Shown one piece after another: positions 17,501 through 26,037 of a stretch of DNA of 64,000 nt. Positions within the stretch are counted from its first letter, which is position 1. Each line of letters starts with the position of its first letter. The translations under genes were made by a program, and so were the position numbers. The notes beneath the pieces were generated by a model. The model was not told where the DNA came from. It did no database searches and was given only the letters and a program-made list of their open reading frames with translations. The stretch is from Streptomyces sp. NBC_00154 (GTDB taxonomy: Bacteria > Actinomycetota > Actinomycetes > Streptomycetales > Streptomycetaceae), in the NCBI RefSeq assembly GCF_026342835.1, contig NZ_JAPEMI010000001.1, positions 372,001 to 436,000 on the forward strand. Reading direction: 5' to 3'.

Positions 17501-18569
17501 TCCCCCGGGGCGGCTGCGGTGAGCGCGGGGCGCGGGCTCCGTGCAGCACCCGCGAGCCACCGATCGGCAGGTCCCAGAGGTGTTCGCGCGGATGGCCGGC
17601 CCGCTGCCAGGCGGCACGGAGCCTGGTGAGCGGTTCGAGTACGGGCTCCGCGGACAGCAGGAACGTCGCCCAGTGCATCGGCGCCATCGCGCGGGCGCCG
17701 AGATCCTCGTACGCCTGCACGGCCTCTTCCGGATCGGTGTGTACGTCGCCGAGCCACCAGCGCGGTTCGTACGCCCCGATCGGCAGCAGGGCCAGATCGA
17801 TCCCGGGGTGGCGGCGGCCGATCTCCGTGAACCAGTGCCCGTAGCCGCTGTCCCCGGCAAAGTAGACCCGCTGTCCGCCGCCACCGCCGATGCCGTTGAT
17901 GATCCATCCGCCCCACAGGGAGCGGCAGGTGTCGGTGAGGGTCCGCTTCGACCAGTGGTGGGAGGGCACGAAATCGAAGCGGACACCGTTCAGCACCGCC
18001 GACTCCCACCAGTCGAGCTCGGTGACGCAGGAGAAGCGGCGGCGACGGAACCACCGGCCGAGTCCCGCGGGGACGAAGAACGGGGTGTCCTGCGGCAGTC
18101 TGCGCAGGGTGGGGGCGTCGAGATGGTCGTAGTGGTTGTGACTGATGACCACCGCGTCGACGGTCGGCAGATCCTCCCAGCGGACGCCGACGGGCGTGAT
18201 CCTGGCGGGTGTGCCGAGGATGCGGCGGGACCAGACGGGGTCGGTGAGGATGGTCAGCCCGCCGGTCCGGACGATCCAGCTGGCATGTCCGACCCACGTC
18301 ACCGTGGTCGTACCCGCATCGGTGTCGGGCAGCGGTTCGGGGGCGTACGGGAGCCGGTGGATGCCCCGCAGTCCCTCCGCGTCGGGCCGCACGGTGCGCT
18401 CATAGGCCAGCCTGGTCATGTTCCTGACACTCGGTAGCGGGGCGGTGAGCCGGTCGGCGAACGTGTCGGGCCAGACCCTCACCTCGCCGAGGGGGCGCGG
18501 CGACACGATCCGGCCGAGGGGAGCCGGGCGCGCGGGCCCGTCGAGGGAACGCTCGGTCTGTTCCGTCAT
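17490..18569 (-). CDS. NAPE-PLD-like metallo-beta-lactamase-fold hydrolase
   Basis: A 359-residue hydrolase. The zinc motif is ISHNHYDHLD (H144, H146, D148, H149), with PSHHWSKRT, YFAGDSGYG and MAPMHWATF contributing later ligands. The order and the TWVGHASWIV strand match the N-acyl-phosphatidylethanolamine phospholipase D-like group, also called RomA/UlaG-like. The bacterial substrate is not known. It is convergent with, and slightly overlaps, dedA. Confidence 0.84.
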   Translation of the reverse strand: MTEQTERSLDGPARPAPLGRIVSPRPLGEVRVWPDTFADRLTAPLPSVRNMTRLAYERTVRPDAEGLRGIHRLPYAPEPLPDTDAGTTTVTWVGHASWIVRTGGLTILTDPVWSRRILGTPARITPVGVRWEDLPTVDAVVISHNHYDHLDAPTLRRLPQDTPFFVPAGLGRWFRRRRFSCVTELDWWESAVLNGVRFDFVPSHHWSKRTLTDTCRSLWGGWIINGIGGGGGQRVYFAGDSGYGHWFTEIGRRHPGIDLALLPIGAYEPRWWLGDVHTDPEEAVQAYEDLGARAMAPMHWATFLLSAEPVLEPLTRLRAAWQRAGHPREHLWDLPIGGSRVLHGARAPRSPQPPRGISG

Positions 18570-18690
18570 CGAGGGACTCCCGTCTCGGAGTGCGTCGTCG
18601 AGTAAGTCATCGCGGGTACGGCGCCGCCGGTGCCGCGTCGCGGGTGCGGCGTCGCTCAGGCCATCTGGGACGCCGTCGGGTATGCCGGCG

Positions 18691-19974
18691 TCAGCGGAGT
18701 TCGCCGAGAGCTGCTGTGAAAATGCTCAGCGCTCGGGCGACGTGCGGCAATTCAAGGGGCTCCACCGCAGTGAGGGACTCCATCTGCTGCTCCGGCGTCG
18801 AGCCCAGCAGCGGCCCGGTGCCCAGCCGCACCCGCAGCGCACCGAGCTCGTCGCCGAAGCGGTGGCCTCCCGGGGTGGGAGCGCCGAGGCGCTCGGTGAG
18901 GTACTCCTCCAGTTCCAGGGAGTCCGTGACACCTTGGGTGGCCAGTCGGGACCGGAGAGGGCCGAGGTCGGCGTAGAGATGACGGCCGGCCTGCGGGGGT
19001 CTGGCCAGCGCCCCCGAGGAGAGCACCGCCCGGTGGGCCGCGGCCGCGACCTGCGCCTGCAGCCCGGCGGCCAGGCGGACCCGCGCCGTGACGGGCTCCG
19101 GTTCACGCAGCGCATGGGCGGCCGCGGCAGCCACCGGTCCCGCGACGAGGGCGCCGAGCGCGGTGAGGATGTCCAGGGTGCGGGCATGCCGCGCCGCCGC
19201 CCGTTCGGTGTCCGGGAATCTGGCGACCGCGACCGGCCAGGCGGACGGAGTCAGCGCACCGGACAGATCAGAGACGACGGTGACGTCCTCGGGGCACATC
19301 TCGGCGGGGCTGAGCAGGACGGTGTCGTGCGGCCGGTGCAGGGTGTCGCGCCAGGTCTCGTCACTGACGATGTGCATCCCCTCGGCGACCGCGGCCTCGC
19401 ACGCCTCGCGCACGAGTTCCGGCGGCGCGACCGTGGCGGTCGGGTCGTCGACGACGGAGATCAGCAGGAGCCGGGGTCTGCCGCCCTCGGCGCGCACTCT
19501 GCGTACGGTCTCGAGAAGCGCGTACGGATCGGGCACGCCGCCGCACTCGGCCGGGGTCGGCACATGGTAGGCGGGCCGGCCCAGCAGCCGGGCCTGAGGG
19601 ATCCAGGTGGGGGGACACGGGCGCGGCATGAGGACATCGCCACCGTGTGCGGCGATCAGGGCGAGCAGCAGGGGTGAGGCGCCGGGGGCGGCGGCGATGT
19701 GCTGCGGTCCGCCGCGCAGTCCGCGCCGGATCCAGTAGGCGGCGGCCGCCTCGCGGAGGGCCTCGCCGCCGCCGGTCGGTTCCGGCTCACTGCGCCCCGC
19801 CGCTGCGGCGAGCACGTCGGCCAGTTCGGGCAGCACGGGCAGCCCCGGATCGGGTGCGGGCGGCCCGTACCGAACGGGCCCGCGGTCCTCCCGAAGGGTC
19901 CGGGCGGCGGCCCGCCCGGCGCCACTCCCGGCCGGTCCCGCATCCCCGTCCCGCCCGGCCCGCTCCCGCGCCAT
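18691..19974 (-). CDS. Fold-type I aminotransferase-like protein lacking the visible PLP lysine
   Basis: A 427-residue protein of the aspartate-aminotransferase fold. DDPTATVAPP stands where NPTG is expected and IVSDETW matches the D-E-x-Y region. The segment SDLSGALTPSAWPVAVARF aligns with the usual S-x-S-K-x PLP-lysine motif, but the lysine is replaced by glycine (G239). The ATG at 19974 has AGGAGG seven bases upstream; an in-frame GTG 10 codons earlier (20004) has a poorer site. It may be a non-catalytic or repurposed protein. No cofactor or partner is evident from neighbours. Confidence 0.75.
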   Translation of the reverse strand: MARERAGRDGDAGPAGSGAGRAAARTLREDRGPVRYGPPAPDPGLPVLPELADVLAAAAGRSEPEPTGGGEALREAAAAYWIRRGLRGGPQHIAAAPGASPLLLALIAAHGGDVLMPRPCPPTWIPQARLLGRPAYHVPTPAECGGVPDPYALLETVRRVRAEGGRPRLLLISVVDDPTATVAPPELVREACEAAVAEGMHIVSDETWRDTLHRPHDTVLLSPAEMCPEDVTVVSDLSGALTPSAWPVAVARFPDTERAAARHARTLDILTALGALVAGPVAAAAAHALREPEPVTARVRLAAGLQAQVAAAAHRAVLSSGALARPPQAGRHLYADLGPLRSRLATQGVTDSLELEEYLTERLGAPTPGGHRFGDELGALRVRLGTGPLLGSTPEQQMESLTAVEPLELPHVARALSIFTAALGELR

Positions 19975-20190
19975 CCCGGGCCTCCTTCGCTGTCGCTCCG
20001 TCACCCTGTCTCGTCCTCAGGGCCCTTTATACGGAGGTTTGAGCGACACCGCTTGCCCGGACGGGCGACACACCGGCCACCCCCCGGGCGGGCCGGCCGG
20101 CCGGGAGCACCCTCCGACCGGGAATGGCACCGGGACCCGACGGCCCCATTGACACTCGACCCGCCGCGTCATTACGGTCACGCCAGAATT

Positions 20191-20218
20191 TCGAACGAGT
20201 GACGAAATATCGAACACG
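20191..20218 (+). promoter_or_regulatory. Candidate IclR operator upstream of the dehydratase gene
   Basis: Two TCGAAC motifs begin 19 bp apart (20191 and 20210); the second lies in ATATCGAACACG (20207-20218). The identical 12-mer precedes the gene at 22510, and a related TGTCGAACGCG lies on the minus strand upstream of the iclR-type gene. The repetition within one catabolic locus suggests a shared operator. Confidence 0.5.
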
Positions 20219-20234
20219 TCGAGGGGCAACTTCC

Positions 20235-21389
20235 GTGCGCATCACCGGAATCAGCACACACGTCGTCGGCACCCCCTGGCGCAACCTCACCTACGTCCAG
20301 GTCCATACGGACGAGGGCCTCACCGGTGTCGGCGAGACCCGGATGCTCGGCCGCACCGACGCACTGATCGGCTACCTGCGCGAGGCGGAGACCAACCACA
20401 TCGCCGGGTCCGACCCGTTCGCCGTGGAGGACCTCGTACGCCGGATGAAGTACGGCGACTACGGGCGGGCCGGAGAAATCGTGATGTCCGGCATCGCGGT
20501 CGTCGAGATGGCCTGCTGGGACATCAAGGGCAAGGCGCTCGGCGTCCCCGTCTGGCAGCTGCTCGGCGGACAGGTCACCGAGCGGGTCAAGGCGTACGCG
20601 AACGGCTGGTACACCACCGAGCGCACCCCGGAGGCGTACCACAAGGCGGCGCGAGCCGTCGTCGAGCGCGGCTACCGCGCCCTGAAGATCGACCCGTTCG
20701 GGACCGGCCACTTCGAGCTGGGTCAGCAGGAGACCCGGTACGCGGTGTCGCTGATCGAGGCCGTACGGGACGCCATCGGCCCCGACACCGAGCTGATGCT
20801 GGAGATGCACGGCCGGTTCAGCCCGTCGACCGCCGTACGGATCGCCCACGAGATGGCACCGTTCCGTCCGGCCTGGCTGGAGGAACCGGTGCCGCCGGAG
20901 AACCTCAAGGCGCTGCGCAAGGTCGCCGGCAAGGTCGATATGCCGATCGCGACCGGTGAACGCATCCATGACCGGATCGAGTTCCGCGAGCTCTTCGAGT
21001 CGCAGGCGGCCGACATCATCCAGCCGGATGTCGGCCACATCGGCGGCATCCTGGAGACCCGCAAGCTCGCCGCGACTGCCGAGACCCACTACATGCTGAT
21101 CGCACCACACAATGTGGGCGGCTCGGTGCTGACCGCCGCCAGTCTCCAACTCGCAGGCTGCACACCCAACTTCAAGATCCTCGAGCACTTCAACGACTTC
21201 GCGGACGCCGACATCAAGAAGGTCGTCAAGGGCGCCCCGCAGGTGGACCCCGCAACCGGCTGTTTCGAGCTCTCCCACGCTCCGGGCCTCGGCGTGGAGC
21301 TCGACGTGGACGCGGCCGCCGAATTCCCGCAGCAGCAGGCCCGATTCGACCTGTGGGCGGACGGCTGGGAGAGGAGGCAGCCCAAGTGA
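20235..21389 (+). CDS. Enolase-superfamily sugar-acid dehydratase (galactonate-dehydratase-like)
   Basis: A 384-residue mandelate-racemase/muconate-lactonising-type barrel enzyme. Metal ligands are E190, E216 and E242 (LEMHGRF, WLEEPVP, IATGERI). H192 in the ExH pattern and H292 (APHNVGG), paired with D265, match the galactonate/mannonate dehydratase subgroup, which removes water from an aldonic acid to give a 2-keto-3-deoxy acid. The exact sugar is unknown. The GTG at 20235 has GAGGGG upstream. It is coupled to the dehydrogenase gene by a GTGA overlap. Confidence 0.85.
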   Translation: MRITGISTHVVGTPWRNLTYVQVHTDEGLTGVGETRMLGRTDALIGYLREAETNHIAGSDPFAVEDLVRRMKYGDYGRAGEIVMSGIAVVEMACWDIKGKALGVPVWQLLGGQVTERVKAYANGWYTTERTPEAYHKAARAVVERGYRALKIDPFGTGHFELGQQETRYAVSLIEAVRDAIGPDTELMLEMHGRFSPSTAVRIAHEMAPFRPAWLEEPVPPENLKALRKVAGKVDMPIATGERIHDRIEFRELFESQAADIIQPDVGHIGGILETRKLAATAETHYMLIAPHNVGGSVLTAASLQLAGCTPNFKILEHFNDFADADIKKVVKGAPQVDPATGCFELSHAPGLGVELDVDAAAEFPQQQARFDLWADGWERRQPK

Positions 21390-22408
21390 GCAGCGCCCAC
21401 TCGCGGTCGGTCACGATCGAGCGGCCCGGCGAGCACCGGCTGACCAGCGGCCCCGTTCCCGAGCCCGGTCCCGGTGAGGTCCGGGTGCGGGTCGCCGCGG
21501 CCGGGATCTGCATGAGCGACCGCGAGGTGTACGACGGCCATCGCGACCCCGCCTATGTCCGCTACCCGGTGGTGCCCGGCCACGAATGGTCCGGGGTGGT
21601 CGACGCCCTGGGTGCAGGCGTCGATCCGGCGCTGCTCGGCCGCCGGACGGTCGCCGAGGGCTTCCGGTCCTGCGGCAGCTGCGAACGGTGCCGAAGCGGG
21701 GAGACGTCGCTGTGCACGGCGGGGTACGACGAGACGGGGTTCACCCGACCCGGGGCGTTCGCCGACCATGTCGTGGTCCCCGCACGACTGTTGCACCCGC
21801 TGGCCGACGACGCGGATCTGCGGGCCGCCGCCCTGCTGGAACCGGCTGCGGTGGTCGCTGCGGCCGTACGGGCCGGGGCGCCCGAGCCGGGTGAGCGCAT
21901 CGCCGTCGTGGGTGCGGGAACGCTCGGGCTGCTCGCCGTGCAGCTGCTCTCCGCCATGTCGCCCGGGGAGCTGACGGTGGTCGACCCACGGGGCGAACGG
22001 GCAGGCCGGTCCCTGGCGTTCGGAGCGAGCGAAGCCTGCACCCCGAAGGAGGCCACCGAGGTGCGCGGCCGCTACGACCTGGTCGTGGAGACGGCGGGTG
22101 CGCCGTCCACCGCCGCCGACGCCTGCCTGCTGGCGCGGCGCGGCGGCCGGGTGGTGCTCACGGGCATGTTCGCGCCGGGTGCCGCCGGTATCGATCCGGT
22201 GCATCTGTCGCTGAGCCAGCTCACCGTGCGCAGTGTGTTCGGGGCGCCGTCGGCGGCCTGGTCCTATGCGGTGCGGGCGTTCACGGCCGGGCTGCTCGAT
22301 CCGGCGGCGCTGATCACGCACGAGTTCCCGTTGGAGCGGTTCGCGGATGCCGTGGCGCTGGTCGGTGGCGGCGGTCCCGGGACGGGCAAGGTGCTGCTGC
22401 GCCCGTAG
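21386..22408 (+). CDS. Zinc-dependent medium-chain alcohol/polyol dehydrogenase
   Basis: A 340-residue MDR enzyme. The catalytic-zinc residues are in AAGICMSDRE and VPGHEWSG, and the structural zinc cysteines in CGSCERCRSGETSLC. The NAD(P)-binding motif is VVGAGTLGLLAVQLL. It probably oxidises a sugar or polyol upstream of the dehydratase. GTG 21386 overlaps the previous stop and has AGGAGG nearby. Confidence 0.86.
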   Translation: MSSAHSRSVTIERPGEHRLTSGPVPEPGPGEVRVRVAAAGICMSDREVYDGHRDPAYVRYPVVPGHEWSGVVDALGAGVDPALLGRRTVAEGFRSCGSCERCRSGETSLCTAGYDETGFTRPGAFADHVVVPARLLHPLADDADLRAAALLEPAAVVAAAVRAGAPEPGERIAVVGAGTLGLLAVQLLSAMSPGELTVVDPRGERAGRSLAFGASEACTPKEATEVRGRYDLVVETAGAPSTAADACLLARRGGRVVLTGMFAPGAAGIDPVHLSLSQLTVRSVFGAPSAAWSYAVRAFTAGLLDPAALITHEFPLERFADAVALVGGGGPGTGKVLLRP

Positions 22409-22486
22409 AGCCCCGTCGGCCCCACCGCTCTCCTCACACCACGCACCGATGCAGCCCCACACCCGCCCACCCGAACCTCGTCCGAT

Positions 22487-22498
22487 ATATCGAACACG
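22487..22498 (+). promoter_or_regulatory. Candidate IclR operator upstream of the U32-like gene
   Basis: ATATCGAACACG, identical to 20207-20218, begins 23 bases before the ATG at 22510 and next to the ribosome site. The position would suit repression or an internal promoter of the locus. Confidence 0.45.
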
Positions 22499-22509
22499 AA
22501 AGGTCGCTC

Positions 22510-23472
22510 ATGACCTCGTCCGACTCCCTCGCCCGTCGCCCCGGCGAGCCCGCGCTCACCGAGCTCGGGCTGGGCGCGCCCGCAGCCGACCCGGCCGACA
22601 CCTCCACGTACGCCTTCCCCGACGGTGGCACCTGGCGGACCGAAGTGCCGTCCGTCGAAGGTCCGGAAGCCCTCTCCGTCGTCCTCAAGGAGTCCTCCCG
22701 GCTCGATGTACCGATCCATCGGATCAGCCAGGGCAGCGGCATCTGGATGCTCAGCGACGCCGAGATCACCGAAATGGTCGAGGGCTGCGCCGAACGCAGC
22801 GTCGAACTCTGCCTGTTCACCGGACCGCGCGGAAGCTGGGACACGGGCGCCTCCACCCGTACCGACTCGGGCGGGGCGGGGCTGCGTGCCCGCGGCCATG
22901 ACGCGCTGGCCGGCTGCGTCGAAGACGCCCTGCGAGCATCCGAGTTGGGTGTGAAATGCCTGCTCGTCGCCGACGAAGGGGTGCTCTGGACACTGCACCG
23001 GCTGCGCACCCGGGGCGTACTGCCCGCCGATACGACATTCAAGGTGTCGGCGCTCATCGGGCCGGTGAACCCGGCCTCCTTCGCGGTCCACGAGGGGCTC
23101 GGCGCCGACTCGATCAATATTCCGTCCGACCTGACACTTGCTCACTTCACCGAGATCCGACGGGTTTCGGGCGCACCGATGGACCTCTACATCGAGGCGC
23201 CGGACGACCTCGGCGGCTATGTGCGGATGTACGAGGCGGCCGAGCTGATCCGCCGCGGCGCCCCCATCTATCTCAAGTTCGGCCTGTCCAGGGCGCCCGG
23301 CATCTATCCGTACGGCGCGCATCTGCGTGATGTCGCGCTGGACACGGCCCGCGAGCGGGTGCGTCGGGGACGGCTGGCCCTCGACCTGCTGGCCCGGCAC
23401 GGCGCCGGAACAAACATGTCGCCGCTCGGCTCCCGACTTCCCGGCCCGCTGCGCCGCTTCACGAGCGAGTAG
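22510..23472 (+). CDS. TIM-barrel-like protein, possibly U32-peptidase-related
   Basis: A 320-residue soluble protein. Alternating strands and helices (VELCLFTGPRGSW, VKCLLVADEGVLW, MDLYIEAPDDLGGY, APIYLKFGLSRAPG) look like a barrel. Similar Streptomyces proteins near sugar-acid genes are labelled U32-family peptidases, but I see no clear peptidase motif. Context suggests an enzyme of the same sugar or sugar-acid pathway, possibly the missing aldolase step. It has its own candidate operator just upstream. Confidence 0.6.
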   Translation: MTSSDSLARRPGEPALTELGLGAPAADPADTSTYAFPDGGTWRTEVPSVEGPEALSVVLKESSRLDVPIHRISQGSGIWMLSDAEITEMVEGCAERSVELCLFTGPRGSWDTGASTRTDSGGAGLRARGHDALAGCVEDALRASELGVKCLLVADEGVLWTLHRLRTRGVLPADTTFKVSALIGPVNPASFAVHEGLGADSINIPSDLTLAHFTEIRRVSGAPMDLYIEAPDDLGGYVRMYEAAELIRRGAPIYLKFGLSRAPGIYPYGAHLRDVALDTARERVRRGRLALDLLARHGAGTNMSPLGSRLPGPLRRFTSE

Positions 23473-23520
23473 CGGGTAGCGCGCAGCGAGGCCGAGTTCC
23501 TCGAACCTCCCCCGCCCGAA

Positions 23521-24372
23521 TCAGCCCGCGAAGGCCGTCCCCGGCATCCCTTGCCCCGCGCCCGGCAGCACCAGAAGCGAACCGGACAGCGGGTGCGGGG
23601 CGGCGAGCCCTGTCCGGGCCGTGGAGATGTACAGGTCGCGCAGGTCCGTACCGCCGAAGGCACAGGCCGTCGGGCGCCGAACCGGCAGTGCGACGGTCCG
23701 GTCCAGCGCGCCGTCGGCCGTGTAGCGGCGCAGCGCCCCGCCGTCCCACAGGGCGACCCATATGCATCCGTCGGCATCGACCGTCATCCCGTCGGGGAAA
23801 CCCGCACCCTCCTCGACCGTCGCGAACGGCCGCCGGTTCAGGGCGCGCCGGCCGTCGAAGTCGAAGACGTCGATGCGGCGCGTCGGGGTGTCGATGTAGT
23901 ACATGAGCCGCCCGTCCGGGCTCCACCCGATGCCGTTGCTGCAGGCCACCACGGGCAGCACCGGAGTGACCGTGCCGTCGGGTGCGATGCGGGCCAGGCT
24001 GCCCCCGACCTCCGCCTCGTTGTAGCGCATGCTGCCCGCCCACAGCGCCCCGTCGGGCGCCACGGCCGCGTCGTTGCCGCGCCGCCCGGGCTCGGGGTCG
24101 TGCACCAGCCAGCGGAAGGCGCCATCGGGGTCGTAGAGTCCGATGCCGTCTCGCAGATTGACGACCAGCCCGCCGCCCGCGCGCGGCTTCGCCGCTCCGA
24201 CATGCTGCTCGGTGGCCATGACCGTGCGGCGGCCGCTCACCGGGTCGTACGTGTGGACGCGGGCGGAGAGGATGTCGACCCAGATCAGCCGGCCGGTCGC
24301 CGGGTCCCAGGTCGGGCCCTCGCCGAGCTCGGCCTGCTCCCGCACGGCCACGTCGAGGCGCATCCCGCTCAC
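23521..24372 (-). CDS. SMP-30/gluconolactonase-family lactonase
   Basis: A 283-residue six-bladed propeller. EGPTWDPATGRLIWVDIL contains the first metal ligand (Glu), SNGIGWSPDGRLMYYIDT the Asn and FPDGMTVDADGCIWVA the Asp. These enzymes hydrolyse sugar lactones using a divalent metal. The GTG at 24372 overlaps the iclR stop as GTGA and has GGAGGGA before it, so the two genes are translationally coupled. Confidence 0.86.
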   Translation of the reverse strand: MSGMRLDVAVREQAELGEGPTWDPATGRLIWVDILSARVHTYDPVSGRRTVMATEQHVGAAKPRAGGGLVVNLRDGIGLYDPDGAFRWLVHDPEPGRRGNDAAVAPDGALWAGSMRYNEAEVGGSLARIAPDGTVTPVLPVVACSNGIGWSPDGRLMYYIDTPTRRIDVFDFDGRRALNRRPFATVEEGAGFPDGMTVDADGCIWVALWDGGALRRYTADGALDRTVALPVRRPTACAFGGTDLRDLYISTARTGLAAPHPLSGSLLVLPGAGQGMPGTAFAG

Positions 24373-25142
24373 TGTTCCCTCCGGTGGTGCCCGAGACGGA
24401 CGGAGAGGGCGTCGGCGCCGTCCGCCGCGAGGACCGCCAACTCCTGCTCGCGCTTCTCGTTCCAGCGGATCATCGGTACGGAGATGGAGAGCGCGGCGAC
24501 GACCCGGCCCGCCCGGTCCCGCACCGGAGCCGCCACACAGCTCACATCCGGGTTGGACTCACGGTGCTCCACCGCAATGCCCCGCTCCCGCACGCCGGAG
24601 AGCACGGTGCGCAACTCGGCAGGGTCCGTGATGCTGTTGGGGGTCATGCCGGTGAGTTCGCGGCCGTCGAGCCGGGCGTCGAGCTCCCGGTCGGGCAGGG
24701 TGGCGAGCAGCATCTTGCCGACAGAGGTGCAGTGGGCGGGCAGCCGGCGTCCGGCCGCCGAGACCATCCGTACCGCATGGGTGGAGTCCACCTTGGCGAT
24801 ATAGATGACGTCGGTGTCCTCCAGGATCGCCACATGGACCGTCTCGCCGCAGGTCTCGGCGACCTCACGGGCCACCTGCTGCCCCTCGGCGGCGAGGTCG
24901 AGCTGCTCGGCGTACCGGCTGCCCAGCTGATAGGTGCGGACACCGAGGCGGTAGCGGCCGGGCTGGTCCGGGAGCGCCACCAGGTACGAGCGGGCGGCGA
25001 GGGTGGTCAGCAGCTCGTGAACGGTGGTGCGCGGCAACTGGAGCTTGCGGGTGACCTCGGGCGCGGAGAGCGTTCCGTCACCATGGAGGAAGAGTTCGAG
25101 TACGTCCAGGGCTCTGGTCACCGCAGGGACGAGTCGCCCCAT
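24369..25142 (-). CDS. IclR-family transcriptional regulator
   Basis: A 257-residue regulator with an N-terminal winged helix (RALDVLELFLHGDGTLSAPE, then LQLPRTTVHELLTTL) and a C-terminal ligand-binding IclR domain (HCTSVGKMLLATLP, VAAPVRDRAGRVVAALSISV). ATG 25142 was chosen for its spacing to GGTGG; a GTG three codons earlier is possible. It is divergent from the split TIGR03086 gene's side and upstream of the lactonase. It probably controls the sugar-acid locus through the TCGAAC motifs. Confidence 0.86.
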   Translation of the reverse strand: MGRLVPAVTRALDVLELFLHGDGTLSAPEVTRKLQLPRTTVHELLTTLAARSYLVALPDQPGRYRLGVRTYQLGSRYAEQLDLAAEGQQVAREVAETCGETVHVAILEDTDVIYIAKVDSTHAVRMVSAAGRRLPAHCTSVGKMLLATLPDRELDARLDGRELTGMTPNSITDPAELRTVLSGVRERGIAVEHRESNPDVSCVAAPVRDRAGRVVAALSISVPMIRWNEKREQELAVLAADGADALSVRLGHHRREQ

Positions 25143-25159
25143 CTTGTGCACCCACCTCT

Positions 25160-25200
25160 CGCGTTCGACACTCCGACCATTGGCCGGAATCGCGAACACA
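25160..25200 (-). promoter_or_regulatory. Possible autoregulatory site upstream of iclR-type gene
   Basis: On the minus strand TGTCGAACGCG (around 25160-25170) resembles the ATATCGAACACG motif of the two target promoters. On the plus strand ATCGCGAACACA at about 25189-25200 is a second partial match. The similarity is short and found by eye. Confidence 0.35.
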
Positions 25201-25291
25201 GGCTAGTCGTAGCGCACTTGTGACGGCAATGCTGCCGACCCGCCCCGATGTCCTGCCGATGCGTCGATATGACCCGTTTGCCGCCGCTTTG

Positions 25292-25871
25292 TCAGACCTG
25301 CCGCCCGAGCAGCGCGAGCAGCTCGGTCTGCGGGTCTGCGCCCTTCTCGGTCTTGACGGGCGGGGCGAACAGACCGGTCTGCGACAGGCCCTTCACGTAC
25401 GGCCCGACCTCACGCCGGGTGAACTCGACGAGATCCTCCGGCAGCCGTTCGTCGGCGCCGATCGCCCGGGAGAGGTCCCAGGAGTGCACCACCGCGTCGC
25501 TCACCATCTGCGCGCAGTAGGCGTCGGCGGCGCTGTCCCCGTACGAGAGATTCACGGTCCGCTTCAGCGCTCCGGGAGCCGCGAACGCCTTGCGGACCTC
25601 TGCCGCCGCACGGTCCCACACCGTGACCGGGTCGTCGCCCAGCACATCGTCGTCAAAGGCGTCACCCACCTCGGCGACGCTACGGCCCTCCGTCACCAGC
25701 GGTGGGACCCACAACTGCTCGGACGTGAGATGGGCGACCAGATCACGGACGGACCACTCGGTGCACGGCGTCGATGCGGACCACTGGTCATCGCGCACGG
25801 CATGCACCCGGTCCGTGAAGAGCTGGAGTGCCTCGGCGTGCCGGTCGAGCAGGTCACGGGCGGAGAGAGGG
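25292..25871 (-). pseudogene. TIGR03086/DinB-like (mycothiol-type) protein, split at codon 4 by a TnpB element
   Basis: The body encodes a maleylpyruvate-isomerase-N/DinB-like protein with TPCTEWSVRDLVAHLT and metal-binding AVVHSWDLSRAIGADERLP. In the present arrangement its first in-frame start is GTG 25807, about 25 residues short of the family norm. Reading upstream, the frame (PLSARDLLDRHAEAL) runs into the mobile element at about 25872. Joining 25871 to 27676 restores a start (ATG 27686, M-A-S-H) and a 196-residue protein in one frame. The gene is therefore probably inactivated. Confidence 0.75.
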
Positions 25872-26037
25872 TTGCGAGCTGCTGCCGGTTTGCTGCATTG
25901 AAGTGAGTTGTAGCGAGCGGGAGCGAGTCCTGTGGGTGGGTTGGTGGGGGTGGGAACGGGGGTTCTGGGGTCGAATGGGTGACCTTGGCGGCTGGTGCTC
26001 GTTGGTTCGGGTGGCAGGTGTCCGACCGTGGGGGTGG

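Noticed and set aside
25828..26037. Upstream extension of the TnpB protein
   Set aside because: The frame is open into the host gene's sequence, but conservation begins at MVDGLRKLATSF (26038).
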